Source: JAAYYY01 sp964579295
GTDB taxonomy: Bacteria; Chloroflexota; Anaerolineae; Promineifilales; Promineifilaceae
NCBI GenBank assembly: GCA_964579295.1
Contig: CAZOGK010000017.1
Coordinates: 5,798 to 69,797, forward strand
DNA: 64,000 nt
Direction of reading: 5' to 3'
Notes under the pieces: model-generated
Databases searched by the model: none
Seen by the model: the letters and a program-made list of their open reading frames with translations, nothing else
What the model was told of the DNA's origin: nothing
In this document: positions 6,759 through 15,497 of the stretch, in pieces
Position numbering within the stretch: position 1 is the first letter of the stretch
How the letters are laid out: each line of letters begins with the position of its first letter
Program-made: the position numbers and the translations under genes

Positions 6759-7942
6759 TCGTTACCATTGAGGTGAGCAACGGCCGTCTCCAGGGCAACG
6801 TCCTGCCCGCGGTCGATTGCTTCCTGGGTTACTTCCACGGGTATGTCCGGCTGCAGCCCCTGTTCGTCAATCTCGTGGCGATTGGGCGTGTACCAGCGGG
6901 ACGAGGTCACGTGCACCGAGGAGCCGTCGCTGAGGTCGTAGACAAGCTGCACCGACCCTTTGCCAAAGGTGCGGCTGCCGACCAGCAGCGCCCGCCCCCG
7001 GTCCTGCAGCGCCCCGGCCAGAATCTCCGAGCTGCTTGCCGTCTGCCCATCGACGAGCACGACGAGCGGCATTGCGCCGGCCACGGGCCCCTGCGCGGCG
7101 TTGTAGGTGCGCTCTTCTTCATTGCGGCTCTTCTGGATCATGACCGGGCCGCCGTCGAGGAAATGGCCGGCCACTTCGACGGCGGCGTCGAGCAGGCCGC
7201 CGCCATTGTGGCGCAGGTCGAGGATGAGCCGCGTCGCTCCGGCCGCCTGCAGGGCGGTAACCGCCGCCTCAATTTCCTGGCCGCTCTCGCCGCTGAAGCG
7301 ACTGAGCTGGATATAGCCGACCGTGGGCGCCTCGTCCAACAGGCGGTAGCTGACCGACGGGATGAGAATGTCGCCGCGCACGATGGCTATCTCCACCGCC
7401 TCGCTGCTGTCGGCGTGGCGCACGGTCAGCATGACCGTAGTGCCCTTCTCGCCGCGCACGAGCTGGGCGATTTCGGCGACGGTCATCTCCGGCGTAATCT
7501 CGCGCCCGTCGACGGCCAGCAGCACGTCGCCACGGCGGATGCCGGCGGCCTCGGCCGGGTTGCCCGGGATCGGCTCCAGAATCAGCTCGCCAGCGTCATT
7601 TCGGGACAGGTTGGCGCCAATGCCGCCATAGTTGCCGCGCAGCGAGTCACGCTCCTGCTCGCGCACCACCGGCTCGACAAAGATAGTGTAGGGGTCGTGC
7701 AGCTCGTTGAGCGCGCCGCGGATGGCGCCGTACGTGACCAGGTTCTGCGGTGGCTGCTCGCCGAAATAGCTGGCGTCGATGTAGCTCCAGGCCTCGTCAA
7801 GCAGAGCAAAGTCGACGCCGGCGCCGCTCACCTGACGCTCGCCCAGAAAATCGCGCGCCAGATAGCCCGCGGCAAAAGCGGCAATCGCCATCACCAGCAC
7901 GAGAACGACGACGAGAAAGGATCTGCGTATGCTATGGGTCAT
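6755..7942 (-). CDS. S41-family C-terminal processing protease (first of a tandem pair)
   Basis: 395 residues. The ATG at 7942 is chosen: the frame is open further upstream but only to a TTG, and the signal-anchor (MTHSIRRSFLVVVLVLVMAI) begins here. Order: N-terminal membrane anchor, cap helices, PDZ domain (IPGNPAEAAGIRRGDVLLAVDG), then the S41 fold with the LDLRHNGGG strand, Ser303 in GQTASSSEI and Lys328 in RTFGKGSVQ, the usual 25-residue spacing. The active site faces outside the membrane. It is followed with a 4-bp ATGA overlap by a paralogue with a longer linker, so the two are made together and may act as a pair. Confidence 0.93.
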   Translation of the reverse strand: MTHSIRRSFLVVVLVLVMAIAAFAAGYLARDFLGERQVSGAGVDFALLDEAWSYIDASYFGEQPPQNLVTYGAIRGALNELHDPYTIFVEPVVREQERDSLRGNYGGIGANLSRNDAGELILEPIPGNPAEAAGIRRGDVLLAVDGREITPEMTVAEIAQLVRGEKGTTVMLTVRHADSSEAVEIAIVRGDILIPSVSYRLLDEAPTVGYIQLSRFSGESGQEIEAAVTALQAAGATRLILDLRHNGGGLLDAAVEVAGHFLDGGPVMIQKSRNEEERTYNAAQGPVAGAMPLVVLVDGQTASSSEILAGALQDRGRALLVGSRTFGKGSVQLVYDLSDGSSVHVTSSRWYTPNRHEIDEQGLQPDIPVEVTQEAIDRGQDVALETAVAHLNGNE

Positions 7943-8151
7943 AAAGAAGAGCCAGATAAGCGGTGGTCCCAGGGGGAGGGATTGTTGTTTTCTCCCATCA
8001 GAGTCGCGTGATTGTAGCAATCGCCTCTGGCGCTGGCAATGAGCCTGGCGCGCCGCGGCCCGGACGGCTCATCTGCCACTTAAGGCGCTCCTCAGGCGCC
8101 GCTTCGATATACGAAAAGTGCGCAGCAGAAATGGGACTTTTGCCACCGTTT

Positions 8152-8163
8152 ACAGTATACTGT
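8152..8163. promoter_or_regulatory. 12-bp perfect palindrome ACAGTATACTGT upstream of the GH3-like gene
   Basis: Located 60 bp before the GH3-like start, in the 280-bp divergent spacer with the S41 operon. The embedded TATACT could also be a -10 box, although no good -35 lies at the right distance. An operator is possible. The same spacer also holds a small hairpin GGCGC/GCGCC near 8083-8100. Confidence 0.35.
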
Positions 8164-8222
8164 GGGCGCGCCGGCCCGGTCATCCACCCGGATTGCAGGC
8201 GCACTTCTGGAAGTAGATCAAG

Positions 8223-11147
8223 ATGACGTTTTTGTGGCGCCTTAGTCTGGTTATTATTCTGGTCGCGGCTATCTTCGCGCCCGCGCCTCGCCTGGCGGCG
8301 CAGGAGGATGGCCCGCCGGCTGCCGCCGCGCTCCTGGAACAGATGTCGGTAGCCGAGCGGGTGGGCCAGCTCTTCCTCGTTACCTTCTCCGGCGACAATC
8401 CCGTCTCCGACGCCATGATTACCGACCTCATTGTCAACTATCACGTGGGCGGCGTGGCGCTTAGCGCCGCCCACAACAACATCCGCGCCACCGGCGCGGA
8501 AACGCCAGCAGCCGTGGCGTCGCTGGCCAATCAGCTGCAGGAGCTGGCGCTGCAGGGCGAGGCCGCCCTTGACTCGCGCCCCATCACGGCGACGCAGACG
8601 CTGACCCCGACGATTACCCCCGCCCCGGCTGTGGCCCCCGCCGGCGCCGGCGGCGTGCGCCTGCCCCTCTTTATCGCCATCACACACGAGGGCGACGGCC
8701 CGCCCTATACCCAGATTCTCGAAGGGCTGACGCCGCTGCCCAGCCAGATGGCGCTGGGCGCCACCTGGCAGCCGGCGCTGGCCGAGGACATCGGGCAGAT
8801 TGCCGGGCGCGAGCTGGCCGCGGTCGGCGTGAACATGCTGCTCGGTCCGTCGCTCGACGTGCTGGAAGACCCGAAGCCGGGCGCGGCCAGCGACCTGGGC
8901 GTGCGCACCTTTGGCGGCGACCCTTACTGGGTGGGCCTCATGGGCCGCGCCTATACCGAAGGGGTCCATCGCGGCAGCAATGGCGCCGTGGCCGTCATCG
9001 CCAAACATTTCCCCGGCCAGGGCAGCAGCGACCGCCCCCTGGGCGAGGAATTGTCCACCGTGCGAAAATCGCTCGACCAGCTCAAGCAGGTGGAGCTGGC
9101 CCCCTTCGTGGCCGTCACCGGGCAGGCGGGCGACCCGGCCGGCGTAGCCGACGGGCTGCTGACCACGCACATACGCTATCAGGGCTTCCAGGGCAATATC
9201 CGCGCCACCACGGCGCCGGTCAGCTTTGACCCGCTGGCGCTGCAGTCGCTCATGGCCGAGCCGGAGTTCGCGCCCTGGCGGCAGAACGGCGGCCTCATCG
9301 TCTCCGATGCCCTGGGGGTACGCGCCGTGCAGCGCTTCTACGATGACACGGGCCAGACCTTCGCCCACCGGCGCATTGCCAAAGACGCCCTGGTGGCGGG
9401 CAACGACCTGCTCTATCTCGCCGACTTCGCCCTGGACACCAACGACTGGCGCGCACAATACCTGAACATGGCCGATACCATCGTCTCCTTCCAGACGCGC
9501 TACGAGACCGACCCGGCCTTTCGCCTGCGCGTAGACGAAGCGCTGCTGCGCATCCTGGAGCTGAAGCTGCGCCTCTATCAGGACGATTTCAGCCTGGAGA
9601 ATGTGCTGGTGGACACGGACGTAGACGTGGGCCGGCTCAGCAGTGCGGCCATGCGCGTGGCCCAGGAAGGGATTACGCTGATTGCACCCAGCCAGGCGGA
9701 GCTGGCCGAGCGGATGCCCGGCCCGCCTTCCGGCGCCGACGATATTGTCATCTTCACCGACGTGCGCACGGCGCGCCAGTGCCGCGACTGCCTGCCGGAA
9801 GCCTACATCAGCCAGCGAAGCCTGGAAGAGCGGCTGCTGGCGCTCTACGGCCCCGACAGCAGCAACCAGATCCGCGAAGAGCAGATCCGCAGCTTTACCT
9901 TCTCTGACCTATCGGAGTTCATCGCCGCCGGGCCGGCGCCCATCGCCGCGCCGACGCCGGGCAACGCCGATGGTGAAACTGGGCCGGAGAGCGCGCCGCC
10001 GCCCTTCCCCGCGGCCTTTGCCGTGCAGTCGGCGCTGCAGGAAGCGGAGTGGATCATCTTCGCCATGCTCGACGTTGCGGACAGCGCCCCCAGCTCGACG
10101 GCGCTCAAGCAGTTCCTGGCGCAGCGGCAGGATATGTTCCGCAACAGCCGGCTCATCGTCTTTGCCTATAATGCACCCTATTTCCTGGACACGACCGAAA
10201 TCAGCAAGCTGACCGCCTACTATGGCGTTTACAGTAAGATTCCGGCCTTCATCGACACCACGGCGCGCGTCCTCTTTCAGGAGATTTCCGTGCGCGGCGC
10301 GCCGCCCGTCGACGTGCGCGATACCGGCTACATGCTGCTGGAGATTACGCGCCCCGACCCGGACCAGGTGATTGAGGTGGCCATAGTGCGCAACGGCGCC
10401 GTCGAGTCGCCGGCGGTAGAAGCGCCGCTGGAGCTGCAGGTGGGCGACAACGTGCGCCTGCGCGCCGGCGTCATCGTCGACCACAACGGGCGCGCCGTGC
10501 CCGACGGCACGCCGGTGCAGTTCTTTCAGGAGGACCGCACAGAGGGGCTGATTACCCTGCTGGGCGAAAGCCAGACGCGCGGCGGCATCGCCGAGCTGGA
10601 TTACGTGCTGGAAGACCGCACCGGCCAGTTCCGCATCACGGCGCAGAGCGGCAGCGCGCGCAGCTCGCAGCAGCTGGACATTGTCATTGGCGAGCGAGTG
10701 CTGGTGGTGATGATCACTTCGACCCCGGCGCCGACGGCCACCAGCACGCCCACGCCCACGCCGACGAGCACGCCCACCCCCACGCCCACCGTCACGGCGA
10801 CCATTGCGCCCATAGCCACCGCCGCGCCCGCCCCGCCCGAGCCGCGCGTGGAAATCTCGCTGGCCGACATTCAGCAGCTACTGGGGCTGATTGGCGGCCT
10901 CACGGCCACCTTTGCCGCCGGCTGGCTGGCGACGCGCGAGCATAGCCTGAGCCGCCGCGTGCGCCTGCTGACCTCCGGCATGGTCGGCGCCCTGCTGCTC
11001 TACAACTACTACGTGCTGGGTCTGCCGGGCGCCGCCCCGCTCGCCTCGCTCTCCGGCTGGGCCGGCCTGGTCACCGCCCTGGTAGGGGGCATGGTGGGGC
11101 TCGTAGTCAGCTGGGCCGTCCTCGTCCAGCTCCGCGACTCCTTCTGA
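8223..11147 (+). CDS. GH3-like (NagZ-type) surface protein with C-terminal membrane segments
   Basis: 974 residues. Signal peptide (1-26), then a glycoside hydrolase family 3 N-terminal-like barrel of about residues 35-470. Landmarks are KHFPGQG (261-267), matching the KHFPGHG of NagZ-type beta-N-acetylhexosaminidases, and the nucleophile strand LIVSDALG with Asp362. The His of the NagZ acid/base Asp-His loop is not visible after KHFPGQG (SSDRPLGEELST follows), so activity is uncertain. A second long region (about 480-830) is Ig-like near its end, then a TPTPT linker and three hydrophobic helices at 880-974 anchor it in the membrane. It stands alone, divergent from the S41 proteases. Peptidoglycan or glycan turnover is inferred from family only. 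Confidence 0.78.
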   Translation: MTFLWRLSLVIILVAAIFAPAPRLAAQEDGPPAAAALLEQMSVAERVGQLFLVTFSGDNPVSDAMITDLIVNYHVGGVALSAAHNNIRATGAETPAAVASLANQLQELALQGEAALDSRPITATQTLTPTITPAPAVAPAGAGGVRLPLFIAITHEGDGPPYTQILEGLTPLPSQMALGATWQPALAEDIGQIAGRELAAVGVNMLLGPSLDVLEDPKPGAASDLGVRTFGGDPYWVGLMGRAYTEGVHRGSNGAVAVIAKHFPGQGSSDRPLGEELSTVRKSLDQLKQVELAPFVAVTGQAGDPAGVADGLLTTHIRYQGFQGNIRATTAPVSFDPLALQSLMAEPEFAPWRQNGGLIVSDALGVRAVQRFYDDTGQTFAHRRIAKDALVAGNDLLYLADFALDTNDWRAQYLNMADTIVSFQTRYETDPAFRLRVDEALLRILELKLRLYQDDFSLENVLVDTDVDVGRLSSAAMRVAQEGITLIAPSQAELAERMPGPPSGADDIVIFTDVRTARQCRDCLPEAYISQRSLEERLLALYGPDSSNQIREEQIRSFTFSDLSEFIAAGPAPIAAPTPGNADGETGPESAPPPFPAAFAVQSALQEAEWIIFAMLDVADSAPSSTALKQFLAQRQDMFRNSRLIVFAYNAPYFLDTTEISKLTAYYGVYSKIPAFIDTTARVLFQEISVRGAPPVDVRDTGYMLLEITRPDPDQVIEVAIVRNGAVESPAVEAPLELQVGDNVRLRAGVIVDHNGRAVPDGTPVQFFQEDRTEGLITLLGESQTRGGIAELDYVLEDRTGQFRITAQSGSARSSQQLDIVIGERVLVVMITSTPAPTATSTPTPTPTSTPTPTPTVTATIAPIATAAPAPPEPRVEISLADIQQLLGLIGGLTATFAAGWLATREHSLSRRVRLLTSGMVGALLLYNYYVLGLPGAAPLASLSGWAGLVTALVGGMVGLVVSWAVLVQLRDSF

Positions 11148-11209
11148 TTTTCCCGCCGCCCCGAGAAGCGTGCGCCACGCAAAACGCCGCTTACGCCGGT
11201 AATGCCCAA

Positions 11210-12124
11210 TCAACCCTCTTCGCGTTGCAGCTCGACGTCGTCCCACGACGCGGGATCTTCAAGCGGTTCCAGGTGGGTAAAGACGGCGACTCGTGGCAGG
11301 GCGGCGCGTATCTCGCCCTCGATTTCCTCCAGCAGCGTGTGCCCCTTCTGGATGCTCCACTTCCCGGGCGCCTGGATGTGTACGGAGACAAAGCGGCGGG
11401 CGCCGGCGCGGCGGGTGCGCAGCGCGTGATAATGGACGCCGCTAGCCTGATAGCGGTCGAGGACAGCCGTAATGGCCGCTTCCTCTTCGTCGGGAAGCGC
11501 CGTATCCATCAGGCCCGACAGCGAGCTACGGGTGAGACGAATGCCGGTAAGGGCAATCTGCAGGGCCACGATGATAGCCACAATCGGATCAAGCACCTGC
11601 CAGCCGGTCACTGCCACCGCGCCAACGCCAAGTAAGACCCCGGCCGAAGTCCAGACGTCGCTGAGCAGATGGTGAGCGTTGGCTTCCAGCGTGGCCGATT
11701 CGTGCTCCCGGGCCGCCTGCAGCAGGACGCGAGCGACGGCGAAGTTGAGCGCCGAAGCCAGCACCGCCACGCCCATGCCCACGTCTATTTGTTGCAGCGG
11801 CTTCGGGTGGATCAGACGCTCGCCGGCGGAGACGATGATGGTCACAGCCGCCAGCATGATGAGCCCGCCTTCAAAGCCACTGGAGAGATATTCGGCCTTA
11901 CTATGGCCGTAGGCGTGTTCAGCGTCGGGCGGCTGGGCGGCGACGCTAAGCGAGATGAGCGCGATGATCGCGGCGATGAGATTGACGCCGGATTCGAGCG
12001 CGTCGGAGAGCAGGCCGACGGAACCCGTGAGCACGTAGGCGGTTGCCTTCAGGCCCATCGTGGCCAGCGCCGTGGCGATTGACAACCAGGCAAAGCGTGC
12101 GAGGCCCGGACGTTCGACGCTCAT
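11210..12124 (-). CDS. Cation diffusion facilitator (CDF) metal exporter
   Basis: 304 residues: six hydrophobic segments (about 10-205) and a cytoplasmic ferredoxin-like domain (210-290). Metal-site motifs are LLSDALES in TM2 and AHHLLSDVW in TM5, plus YGHSKAEYLSSGFEG in the TM2-TM3 loop, all standard for the family. CDF proteins export divalent metals (Zn, Fe, Mn, Co) in exchange for protons. The metal cannot be assigned; TM5 has the H-x3-D pattern and TM2 has Asp, not His, which does not separate Zn from Fe/Mn. Convergent with the GH3-like gene and divergent from glnA. Confidence 0.92.
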   Translation of the reverse strand: MSVERPGLARFAWLSIATALATMGLKATAYVLTGSVGLLSDALESGVNLIAAIIALISLSVAAQPPDAEHAYGHSKAEYLSSGFEGGLIMLAAVTIIVSAGERLIHPKPLQQIDVGMGVAVLASALNFAVARVLLQAAREHESATLEANAHHLLSDVWTSAGVLLGVGAVAVTGWQVLDPIVAIIVALQIALTGIRLTRSSLSGLMDTALPDEEEAAITAVLDRYQASGVHYHALRTRRAGARRFVSVHIQAPGKWSIQKGHTLLEEIEGEIRAALPRVAVFTHLEPLEDPASWDDVELQREEG

Positions 12125-12147
12125 ATCCTCATTCTATCAGGCTCACG

Positions 12148-12176
12148 TTGGGAAAGCCGCCGGTTCTGCATATAAT
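12148..12176 (+). promoter_or_regulatory. Sigma-70 promoter of glnA
   Basis: TTGGGA (12148-12153), 17-bp spacer, TATAAT (12171-12176). It gives a leader of about 57 nt before the glnA ATG, which is preceded by GAGGAGG. Confidence 0.65.
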
Positions 12177-12239
12177 CCGGCTGGTTCGTATCTTGGCGGG
12201 AATGCGCCCGCGCTCATGCTGGTTAATTGAGGAGGCACA

Positions 12240-13580
12240 ATGGCCCTGACAGCCGCGCAACAAGAAGTGGTGGAGAAGGCTCGCGAAGACGAGGTCCGCT
12301 TCATCAATCTGCAGTTCACAGACATCGACGGCACAGTCAAAAGCGTCGGCTTTCCGACGCACCGGCTGGCCGAAACGCTGGAAAAGGGAAGCTGGTTCGA
12401 CGGATCTTCCATCCAGGGATTCGCCCGCATCCACGAGAGTGATATGGTGCTGCGGCCCGATCCGGCCACCTATCAGGTGCTGCCCTGGAAAGCGGCAGAA
12501 CGGCGCACGGCGCGCCTCATCTGCGACGTCTACCTGCCCAACGGCGAGCCCTTTCCCGGCGACCCGCGCCGTATCCTGCGCCGCGCCGTCGAGCGCGCCG
12601 CGGAGAAGGGGCTGACCTATAACTGCGGCCCGGAGCTGGAGTTCTTCCTGCTGCAAAAGCGCAACGAAACGCTGCGCCCGGTGCCGCACGACGTGGCCGG
12701 CTATTTCGACTTCTCGCCGCGCGACCTGGCGGCCGCGGTGCGCGACGATATCGTCGAGGCGCTCTCGGCCATGGGCATCGAGGTGGAGATGGAGCACCAC
12801 GAGGTGGCGCCCGGCCAGCACGAAATAGACTTCCGCTACGCCGACGCCCTGGCCGCGGCCGATAACGCCATCACCTTTAAGCAGGCGGTCAAAGCCATTG
12901 CCGCGCGCCACGATGTCTATGCCAGCTTCATGCCCAAGCCGTTCTTTGGGCAGAACGGCAGCGGCATGCACACCCACCAGAGCCTCTTCCACGAGGGCAC
13001 GAACGCCTTCTTCGACGCCGAGGACCAATACAAGCTCTCGCCCATGGCCTACCAGTTCGTCGCCGGCCAGCTGCACCATGCGCGCGCGCTCAGCGCCGTC
13101 GTCGCGCCCACCGTCAACAGCTACAAGCGGCTGGTGCCCGGCTACGAAGCGCCGGTCTACATCTGCTGGGCGCGCATCAACCGGGCGGCCCTCATCCGCA
13201 TCCCCAGCTACTCGCCCGGCCGCGAGCAATCGACGCGCGTCGAGCTGCGCTTCCCCGACCCCAGCTGCAACCCCTACCTGGCCTTTGCCGTCATGCTCAG
13301 CGCCGGGCTGGACGGCATCGATAAACAGATGAACCCGCCCGATCCGGTGGAAGAAGACGTTTACCATTTCGACCAGTTGCGGCTGCTGGAATATAACATC
13401 GACCAGCTTCCCGGCTCCCTGGGCGAGGCGATTGGCGAGCTGGAGAAGGACGAAGTACTCCTGGAGGCGCTCGGCCAGCACACGGCGGAGGTCTTCCTGG
13501 AAGCGAAACGGGCTGAATGGGACGAATATCGCATGCAGGTGTCGGAATGGGAGCTGGACCGCTATCTAGAAACGCTGTGA
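12240..13580 (+). CDS. glnA: Glutamine synthetase type I
   Basis: 446 residues. Makes glutamine from glutamate, ammonia and ATP as a cytoplasmic dodecamer. Visible signatures: WFDGSSIQGFARIHESDM, the metal-binding GPELEFFL and GQHEIDFRY, the ATP-binding FFGQNGSGMHTHQSL, and RIPSYSPGREQSTRVELRFP. The stretch where GSI-beta enzymes carry the adenylylated Tyr (NLYDLPPEE) reads EEDVYHFDQ, so this is a GSI-alpha-like enzyme expected to be controlled by feedback and not by adenylylation. Strong SD (GAGGAGG). Its TGA overlaps the GTG of the downstream lipoprotein gene by 4 bp. Confidence 0.96.
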   Translation: MALTAAQQEVVEKAREDEVRFINLQFTDIDGTVKSVGFPTHRLAETLEKGSWFDGSSIQGFARIHESDMVLRPDPATYQVLPWKAAERRTARLICDVYLPNGEPFPGDPRRILRRAVERAAEKGLTYNCGPELEFFLLQKRNETLRPVPHDVAGYFDFSPRDLAAAVRDDIVEALSAMGIEVEMEHHEVAPGQHEIDFRYADALAAADNAITFKQAVKAIAARHDVYASFMPKPFFGQNGSGMHTHQSLFHEGTNAFFDAEDQYKLSPMAYQFVAGQLHHARALSAVVAPTVNSYKRLVPGYEAPVYICWARINRAALIRIPSYSPGREQSTRVELRFPDPSCNPYLAFAVMLSAGLDGIDKQMNPPDPVEEDVYHFDQLRLLEYNIDQLPGSLGEAIGELEKDEVLLEALGQHTAEVFLEAKRAEWDEYRMQVSEWELDRYLETL

Positions 13581-15457
13581 GCCGTCGCGGCCTGTGGCTG
13601 CTGTTATGGGCGCTGCTGGCCGCCGCACCGGCGCTGGCCTGCCAGCTGGCGACGGAAGCGCTGGTCACGCCCGCGCCCAGCCCGACCTCCTTTGTCACCG
13701 CGACGGCGACGACGGCGCCGGCCACGGACCCGGTTGGCCTCACGCTGACCGGCTACGACAGCGAGGAGCTGGGGCTGAGCTTCCAATACCCGGCCCACTG
13801 GACGCTGGACACCAGCGACGACATCCCCATGCTCCTCTCCGGCGACGGCGGCAACGGCGCGGAGGAGGCCACGGTACTCTTCCTGGTGGACGACGCGGCC
13901 AACATCGGCGAGGGGCCACTCGACCAGCTCGTGCAGCAGCTTGCCGCCGACCTGGCGCCAGACGGGCAGACGTTGGCCGGCCCGCACCTGCTGGCGATAA
14001 ACGGCCAGGAAGCAGCCACCCTGAAGCTGGCGAGCACGGAAGAGGATGGCGCCGCCATCGTGACGACCGTCACCGTCATCCGCCACGAGGGGCGCGCTGT
14101 GCTCATCTCGGCTTCGTCGCCGCAGGCCACGGCCGGCCAGTACGAGGAAGCGCTGGCGGCGGTAACCAGCTCCGTGCGGCTGCGCCCGGCGGCCGGGCCG
14201 GCGCTGGAGGGCGCGCTGCGCTATGGCGATAGCGTGCGCGGGCAGGTGACCGGCCTGCGCGGCTCGGCCTGGCAGTTCCGTGGCCGCACCGGCGACCTGA
14301 TCGACATCCAGGCGACGCCGGTCGACGCCGCGCTGGACGTGACCGTAGACGTACAGGACAGCGCCGGCCGCTCGATCCTCGCCGGCGGCGCCGTCGACGA
14401 GGCGTTCGGCGCCGAGACGATCCGCCGGCTGGAGCTGCCTGCCGACGGCGATTACTTCATTGTCCTGCGTGGCTTTGCCGGCTCGACCGGCGCCTACACG
14501 CTGGCCCTCTCGGCGCAGCCGGCGGGCGCCGACACCGTTCCCGACCAACCCCTGGCCATTGGCGCCAGCTATCACGGGCGGCTGGCGGTCAATGCCGTGG
14601 ATAGCTACCCGCTGCCGGAGACGGGCGAGACGCTGAGCCTGGAGGTTATCCCGGACGAGGGGCTGGACGTGGTGCTGGAGGTCGTGGGGCCAGACGGCAG
14701 CCTGGAGGCCAGCGCCGATAGCGGCTTTGCCGGCATGCGCGAGCGGCTGGCGGTGATCGCCGGCGGCGGCGTGGTGCAGGTGCGCGGCTTTGCCGGCGGC
14801 AGCGGCGCCTATACGCTGCAAGTGGAGGTCGGGGCCACTGAAGGCGTGCGCGTCATCGCCGGCCACGAGCTGCAGCCCGGCGACAGCGGCCACGTCTACC
14901 CCTTTGCGGCGGCGGCCGGCGCCGTGGTGACGGCGCAGGTAGAGCCGGACGAGGGGCTGGACGTGGTGATCGACATCTGGAACGATGACGACGGCAGCCT
15001 GCAGGGCACGGTCGACCAGTCGTTTGGCCTGGAGCAGGTCAGCTTTACCGTGCCCGCCGACGGCAACTACTCGCTAGTGGTGCGCGCGCTCGAAGGGCAG
15101 GCGGGCGCCTATGCCATCACCCTGGCCGGCCCGGTCGACGTCATCTTCGAGCTGACCAGCGGCGACGAGGTCAGCGGCGTCTTCGACGCCAGCGCCGCCG
15201 TGGACTTCCTCATCGCCCTCGACCCTGGCGAAACGGTGCTGCTGACGCTGGCGCCGGATGCGGTCACCGATGCCGTGCTGGAGCTGAGCGACCTGGACGG
15301 CAACGTGCTTTCCAGCGCGGACGGCTACTTCCCCGGCGGCCCTGAAACCCTGACCTTCACCGCCCCACCGGAAAGCGCGCCGGAGACTCTCTACTTCGTC
15401 CGCGCCAGCGATTATAACGGCAACGCCGGCGGGCGTTTTACGTTGCTGGTTGATTGA
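13577..15457 (+). CDS. Lipoprotein with PPC-like beta-sandwich repeats
   Basis: 626 residues from the GTG at 13577, chosen because it overlaps the glnA stop as GTGA and places a lipoprotein signal at once (hydrophobic h-region, lipobox ALAC). After a Thr/Ser/Pro linker comes a domain of about 150 residues (GLSFQYPAHWTLDTS), like secreted PsbP/DUF1795-type domains, then four or so repeats of a pre-peptidase C-terminal (PPC) type fold. The repeats share GDSVRGQV-type starts and DEGLDVV...DGNYFIVLRGFAGSTGAYTL-type ends. No catalytic residues are apparent. Coupling to glnA is unusual for an extracytoplasmic protein; function unknown, perhaps carbohydrate or surface binding. Confidence 0.75.
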   Translation: MSRRGLWLLLWALLAAAPALACQLATEALVTPAPSPTSFVTATATTAPATDPVGLTLTGYDSEELGLSFQYPAHWTLDTSDDIPMLLSGDGGNGAEEATVLFLVDDAANIGEGPLDQLVQQLAADLAPDGQTLAGPHLLAINGQEAATLKLASTEEDGAAIVTTVTVIRHEGRAVLISASSPQATAGQYEEALAAVTSSVRLRPAAGPALEGALRYGDSVRGQVTGLRGSAWQFRGRTGDLIDIQATPVDAALDVTVDVQDSAGRSILAGGAVDEAFGAETIRRLELPADGDYFIVLRGFAGSTGAYTLALSAQPAGADTVPDQPLAIGASYHGRLAVNAVDSYPLPETGETLSLEVIPDEGLDVVLEVVGPDGSLEASADSGFAGMRERLAVIAGGGVVQVRGFAGGSGAYTLQVEVGATEGVRVIAGHELQPGDSGHVYPFAAAAGAVVTAQVEPDEGLDVVIDIWNDDDGSLQGTVDQSFGLEQVSFTVPADGNYSLVVRALEGQAGAYAITLAGPVDVIFELTSGDEVSGVFDASAAVDFLIALDPGETVLLTLAPDAVTDAVLELSDLDGNVLSSADGYFPGGPETLTFTAPPESAPETLYFVRASDYNGNAGGRFTLLVD

Positions 15458-15466
15458 AGCTCCGTG

Positions 15467-15497
15467 AGGCCTGACAGCTTTTGAAAACCTGTCAGGT
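15467..15497. repeat. CCTGACAG palindrome (dispersed family)
   Basis: CCTGACAG ... CTGTCAGG inverted pair with an 11-nt A/T-rich loop between two convergent genes. The same palindrome occurs at 16549-16575, 24553-24585 and 61940-61976, and inside the LysM gene near 19944-20083. It may serve as a terminator stem here. Confidence 0.7.
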
